A DNA stretch of 6,840 nt, taken from assembly GCA_035345935.1 (NCBI GenBank), contig DAORDK010000148.1:1-6840 (forward strand), given 5' to 3'. Below the pieces are notes generated by a model that saw only the letters and a program-made list of their open reading frames with translations, did no database searches and was not told where the DNA came from. Positions 5,446-6,840 of the stretch are shown here, piece by piece. Numbering within the stretch: position 1 is the first letter of the stretch; each line of letters begins with the position of its first letter. This DNA comes from SSSZ01 sp035345935 (lineage in GTDB: Bacteria; Pseudomonadota; Gammaproteobacteria; Burkholderiales; Rhodocyclaceae). The position numbers and the translations under genes were made by a program.

Positions 5446-6662
5446 CCCCCCGCCTCGCTTTCGGCCTTGACCGCATCCTTGCCGACTCCGATCTGCGCCG
5501 TCCGCTGCGTGGGCGGCGCGTCGCTCTCCTTGCCCATCCCGCCTCGGTCACCGCCGACCTCACCCATGCCCTCGACGCCCTGGCGGCCCTGCCCGACTTG
5601 CGCCTCAGCGCCGCCTTCGGCCCCCAGCATGGCCTGCGCGGCGACAAACAGGACAACATGGTGGAATCGGCGGATTACCTCGATCCGCTGCTGGGCATCC
5701 CGGTTTTCAGCCTCTACGGGGAGGTTCGTCGGCCGACGCCGGCGATGATGGACAGCTTCGACGTCGTTCTGGTCGATCTGCAGGACTTGGGCTGCCGCAT
5801 CTACACCTTCATCACCACCTTGCTGTACATCCTTGAGGAAGCCGCAGCCCGCGGCAAGACGGTCTGGGTTCTTGATCGCCCCAACCCCGCAGGGCGCCCC
5901 GTCGAGGGCCTAAGCCTGCGCCCGGGCTGGGAGAGCTTCGTGGGCGCCGGACCCTTGCCCATGCGTCACGGGCTCACCCTGGGCGAGCTGGGTCGCTGGT
6001 TCATCGCCCGCGGCAGGCTCGATCTCGACTACCGCGTCGTCCCGATGCTCGGCTGGGAGCCTCAAGCGGCACCGGGCTGGGGCTGGCCCCTGGGGGAGCG
6101 GACCTGGATCAACCCCAGCCCCAATGCCGCCAATCTCTTCATGGCCCGTGCCTACGCCGGAACGGTGATGCTGGAAGGAACCACGCTTTCCGAGGGTCGC
6201 GGTACCACTCGCCCCTTGGAACTCTTCGGAGCTCCGGACGTGGATGCCCGGGCGCTGGCCTGCGAGATGTCACGCCTCGCACCGGACTGGCTGGCGGGTT
6301 GCCGCCTGAGGGAGTGCTGGTTCGAGCCCACTTTTCATAAGCATGCCGGCAAGCTCTGCAACGGGCTGCAGATCCACGTCGAGGACCGTGCCTACGACCA
6401 TGCCGCTTTTCGGCCTTGGCGCCTGCAGGCACTGGCTTTCAAGGCCCTACGGCGCCTGCGGCCCGACTACCCCCTGTGGCGCGACTTCCCCTACGAGTAC
6501 GAGCGCGATCGCCTGGCCATCGATCTCATCAACGGATCCCCCATCCTCCGCAACTGGGTGGACGACCCCGCCGCCGAACCCGGCGACCTCGATCGCCTGG
6601 CTTCAACCGACGAAAAGGCTTGGATCGGCGAGCGCCACCCCTTCCTCCTCTACCCCTCATGA
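5442..6662 (+). CDS. namZ: Exo-beta-N-acetylmuramidase NamZ-like protein (DUF1343, GH171)
   Basis: The 406-residue protein covers the whole DUF1343 family. The B. subtilis founder, NamZ/YbbC, removes MurNAc from non-reducing ends of peptidoglycan fragments. Motifs in order: LLAHPASVT (29-37), AFGPQHGLRGDKQDNMVES (58-76), SLYGEVRRPTPAM (90-102), VLVDLQDLGCRIYTF (109-123), VLDRPNPAGRP (143-153), PMRHGLTLGELGRWF (173-187), WINPSPNAANL (222-232), LEGTTLSEGRGTTRPLELFGAP (244-265) and FEPTFHKHAGKLCNGLQIHV (294-313). Residue 62 is Gln where the YbbC-type motif, as I recall it, has Glu (FGPEHG). There is no signal peptide, whereas the B. subtilis enzyme is secreted, so this copy probably acts in the cytoplasm on imported fragments, or on another substrate. 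It is coupled to the DOMON-like gene by ATGA at 5442. The family call is strong; enzymatic activity is inferred. Confidence 0.92.
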   Translation: MTPRLAFGLDRILADSDLRRPLRGRRVALLAHPASVTADLTHALDALAALPDLRLSAAFGPQHGLRGDKQDNMVESADYLDPLLGIPVFSLYGEVRRPTPAMMDSFDVVLVDLQDLGCRIYTFITTLLYILEEAAARGKTVWVLDRPNPAGRPVEGLSLRPGWESFVGAGPLPMRHGLTLGELGRWFIARGRLDLDYRVVPMLGWEPQAAPGWGWPLGERTWINPSPNAANLFMARAYAGTVMLEGTTLSEGRGTTRPLELFGAPDVDARALACEMSRLAPDWLAGCRLRECWFEPTFHKHAGKLCNGLQIHVEDRAYDHAAFRPWRLQALAFKALRRLRPDYPLWRDFPYEYERDRLAIDLINGSPILRNWVDDPAAEPGDLDRLASTDEKAWIGERHPFLLYPS

Positions 6663-6690
6663 AAATCATGAGACCACTTCCCAGGTTTCA

Positions 6691-6704
6691 TTGACGCGGA
6701 TCAA
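6691..6704. promoter_or_regulatory. FNR/DNR-type binding site upstream of pqqA
   Basis: TTGAC-GCGG-ATCAA matches the FNR-family palindrome TTGAT-N4-ATCAA at 9 of 10 defined positions. It lies in the 144-base gap between namZ and pqqA, centred about 109 bases before the pqqA ATG, where an activator site would fit a 5' leader of some 65-70 bases. No strong -10 is seen at the expected distance; TAGCAA at 6722-6727 is the nearest weak candidate. FNR, ANR and the NO sensor DNR share this sequence, so the actual regulator cannot be told. Confidence 0.5.
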
Positions 6705-6761
6705 GACGGGAGAGGGCATCCTAGCAACCGTGTCGGGGCATTCGTCCCGGTGCAACAAGTC

Positions 6762-6780
6762 CTGGAGCCGCCGGCTCCGG
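6762..6780 (+). promoter_or_regulatory. GC-rich stem-loop in the pqqA leader
   Basis: GGAGCC (6764-6769) and GGCTCC (6773-6778) pair perfectly around a GCC loop, extendable by a T-G and a C-G pair to eight base pairs. It is followed by TGTTC, not a T run, so it is not a standard intrinsic terminator. It ends 14 bases before the pqqA Shine-Dalgarno. It could stabilise or process the short pqqA message, or be part of a weak namZ terminator. Confidence 0.4.
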
Positions 6781-6794
6781 TGTTCAAACCCAAC

Positions 6795-6799
6795 AGGAG
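6795..6799 (+). promoter_or_regulatory. Shine-Dalgarno of pqqA
   Basis: AGGAG lies seven bases before the ATG at 6807. It is the best ribosome binding site in the window and fits the high expression needed for a precursor peptide. Confidence 0.75.
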
Positions 6800-6806
6800 A
6801 CTCATC

Positions 6807-6840
6807 ATGGTCTGGCAAACTCCCGCAGCTTGCGACATGC
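6807..6840 (+). CDS. pqqA: Coenzyme PQQ precursor peptide PqqA, N-terminal part (cut by window end)
   Basis: The first 11 codons read MVWQTPAACDM and the next codon starts with C. This is the start of PqqA, typically a 22-29 residue peptide with the pattern M-x-W-x-x-PA-x-x-(D/E)-x-R-x-G-x-E-x-x-x-Y. The W3, P6-A7 and D10 positions fit, and an Arg codon (CGN) is the expected next residue. In the known pathway the later Glu and Tyr are cross-linked by the radical SAM enzyme PqqE with the chaperone PqqD, then trimmed and oxidised to pyrroloquinoline quinone. Those residues lie beyond the window. The gene has its own Shine-Dalgarno (6795-6799) and a 144-base upstream region with an FNR-like box and a stem-loop, so it is likely the first gene of a pqq operon. 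It is too short and truncated for routine ORF calling. The main uncertainty is that only 11 residues are visible. Confidence 0.82.
   Translation, partial: MVWQTPAACDM

Noticed and set aside
6659..6694. 11-codon ORF (MKIMRPLPRFH) starting in an ATGA overlap with the namZ stop
   Set aside because: No recognisable peptide, no Shine-Dalgarno of its own, and it runs into the FNR-like box. Most likely chance.

Overview
The window is high-GC (roughly two thirds G+C) and densely coded on both strands. It looks like a betaproteobacterial chromosome, probably of the Rhodocyclales/Nitrosomonadales type. The evidence is the block SPOR protein - coaE - zapD - yacG facing a fused Nudix/thiamine-phosphate-synthase-like gene that follows a DUF815 ATPase, together with the protein sequences themselves. 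The taxon is inferred from gene order and sequence feel, not from a search. I see no rRNA, complete tRNA, CRISPR array, insertion sequence or phage gene.

Layout. (1) Positions 1-1300, + strand: the 3' end of a DUF815 AAA+ ATPase gene, joined by an ATGA overlap to a two-domain mutT-type Nudix hydrolase with a C-terminal TMP synthase/TenI-like domain. (2) Positions 1360-3700, - strand, transcribed right to left: a membrane-anchored SPOR protein, coaE (dephospho-CoA kinase), zapD (FtsZ-ring cross-linker) and yacG (zinc-binding gyrase inhibitor). SPOR/coaE and zapD/yacG share GTGA stop/start overlaps, and zapD has a plausible internal promoter. (3) Positions 3796-4812, - strand: a REC-GGDEF diguanylate cyclase separated from the SPOR gene by about 95 bases with nested alternative hairpins. 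(4) Positions 4888-6662, + strand, divergent from the cyclase: a DOMON-like protein translationally coupled to a NamZ/DUF1343 (GH171) exo-N-acetylmuramidase-like protein, neither with a visible signal peptide. (5) Positions 6663-6840: a 144-base intergenic region with an FNR-type box and a GC-rich stem-loop, then a good Shine-Dalgarno and the first 11 codons of pqqA, the PQQ precursor peptide, cut by the window edge.

How it fits together. Several genes touch the cell envelope or division: ZapD (Z-ring), the SPOR protein (denuded septal glycan), and NamZ with its DOMON-like partner (peptidoglycan fragments). CoaE, the Nudix protein and YacG are housekeeping. The right edge opens a PQQ cofactor locus, which implies PQQ-dependent dehydrogenases elsewhere and, if the FNR-like box is real, oxygen- or NO-responsive control. 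No single radically new system is evident. The points most worth checking are the FNR-type site before pqqA, the DOMON-NamZ pair, the Gln in the NamZ FGPxHG motif, and the receiver domain that lacks one magnesium-site acid.
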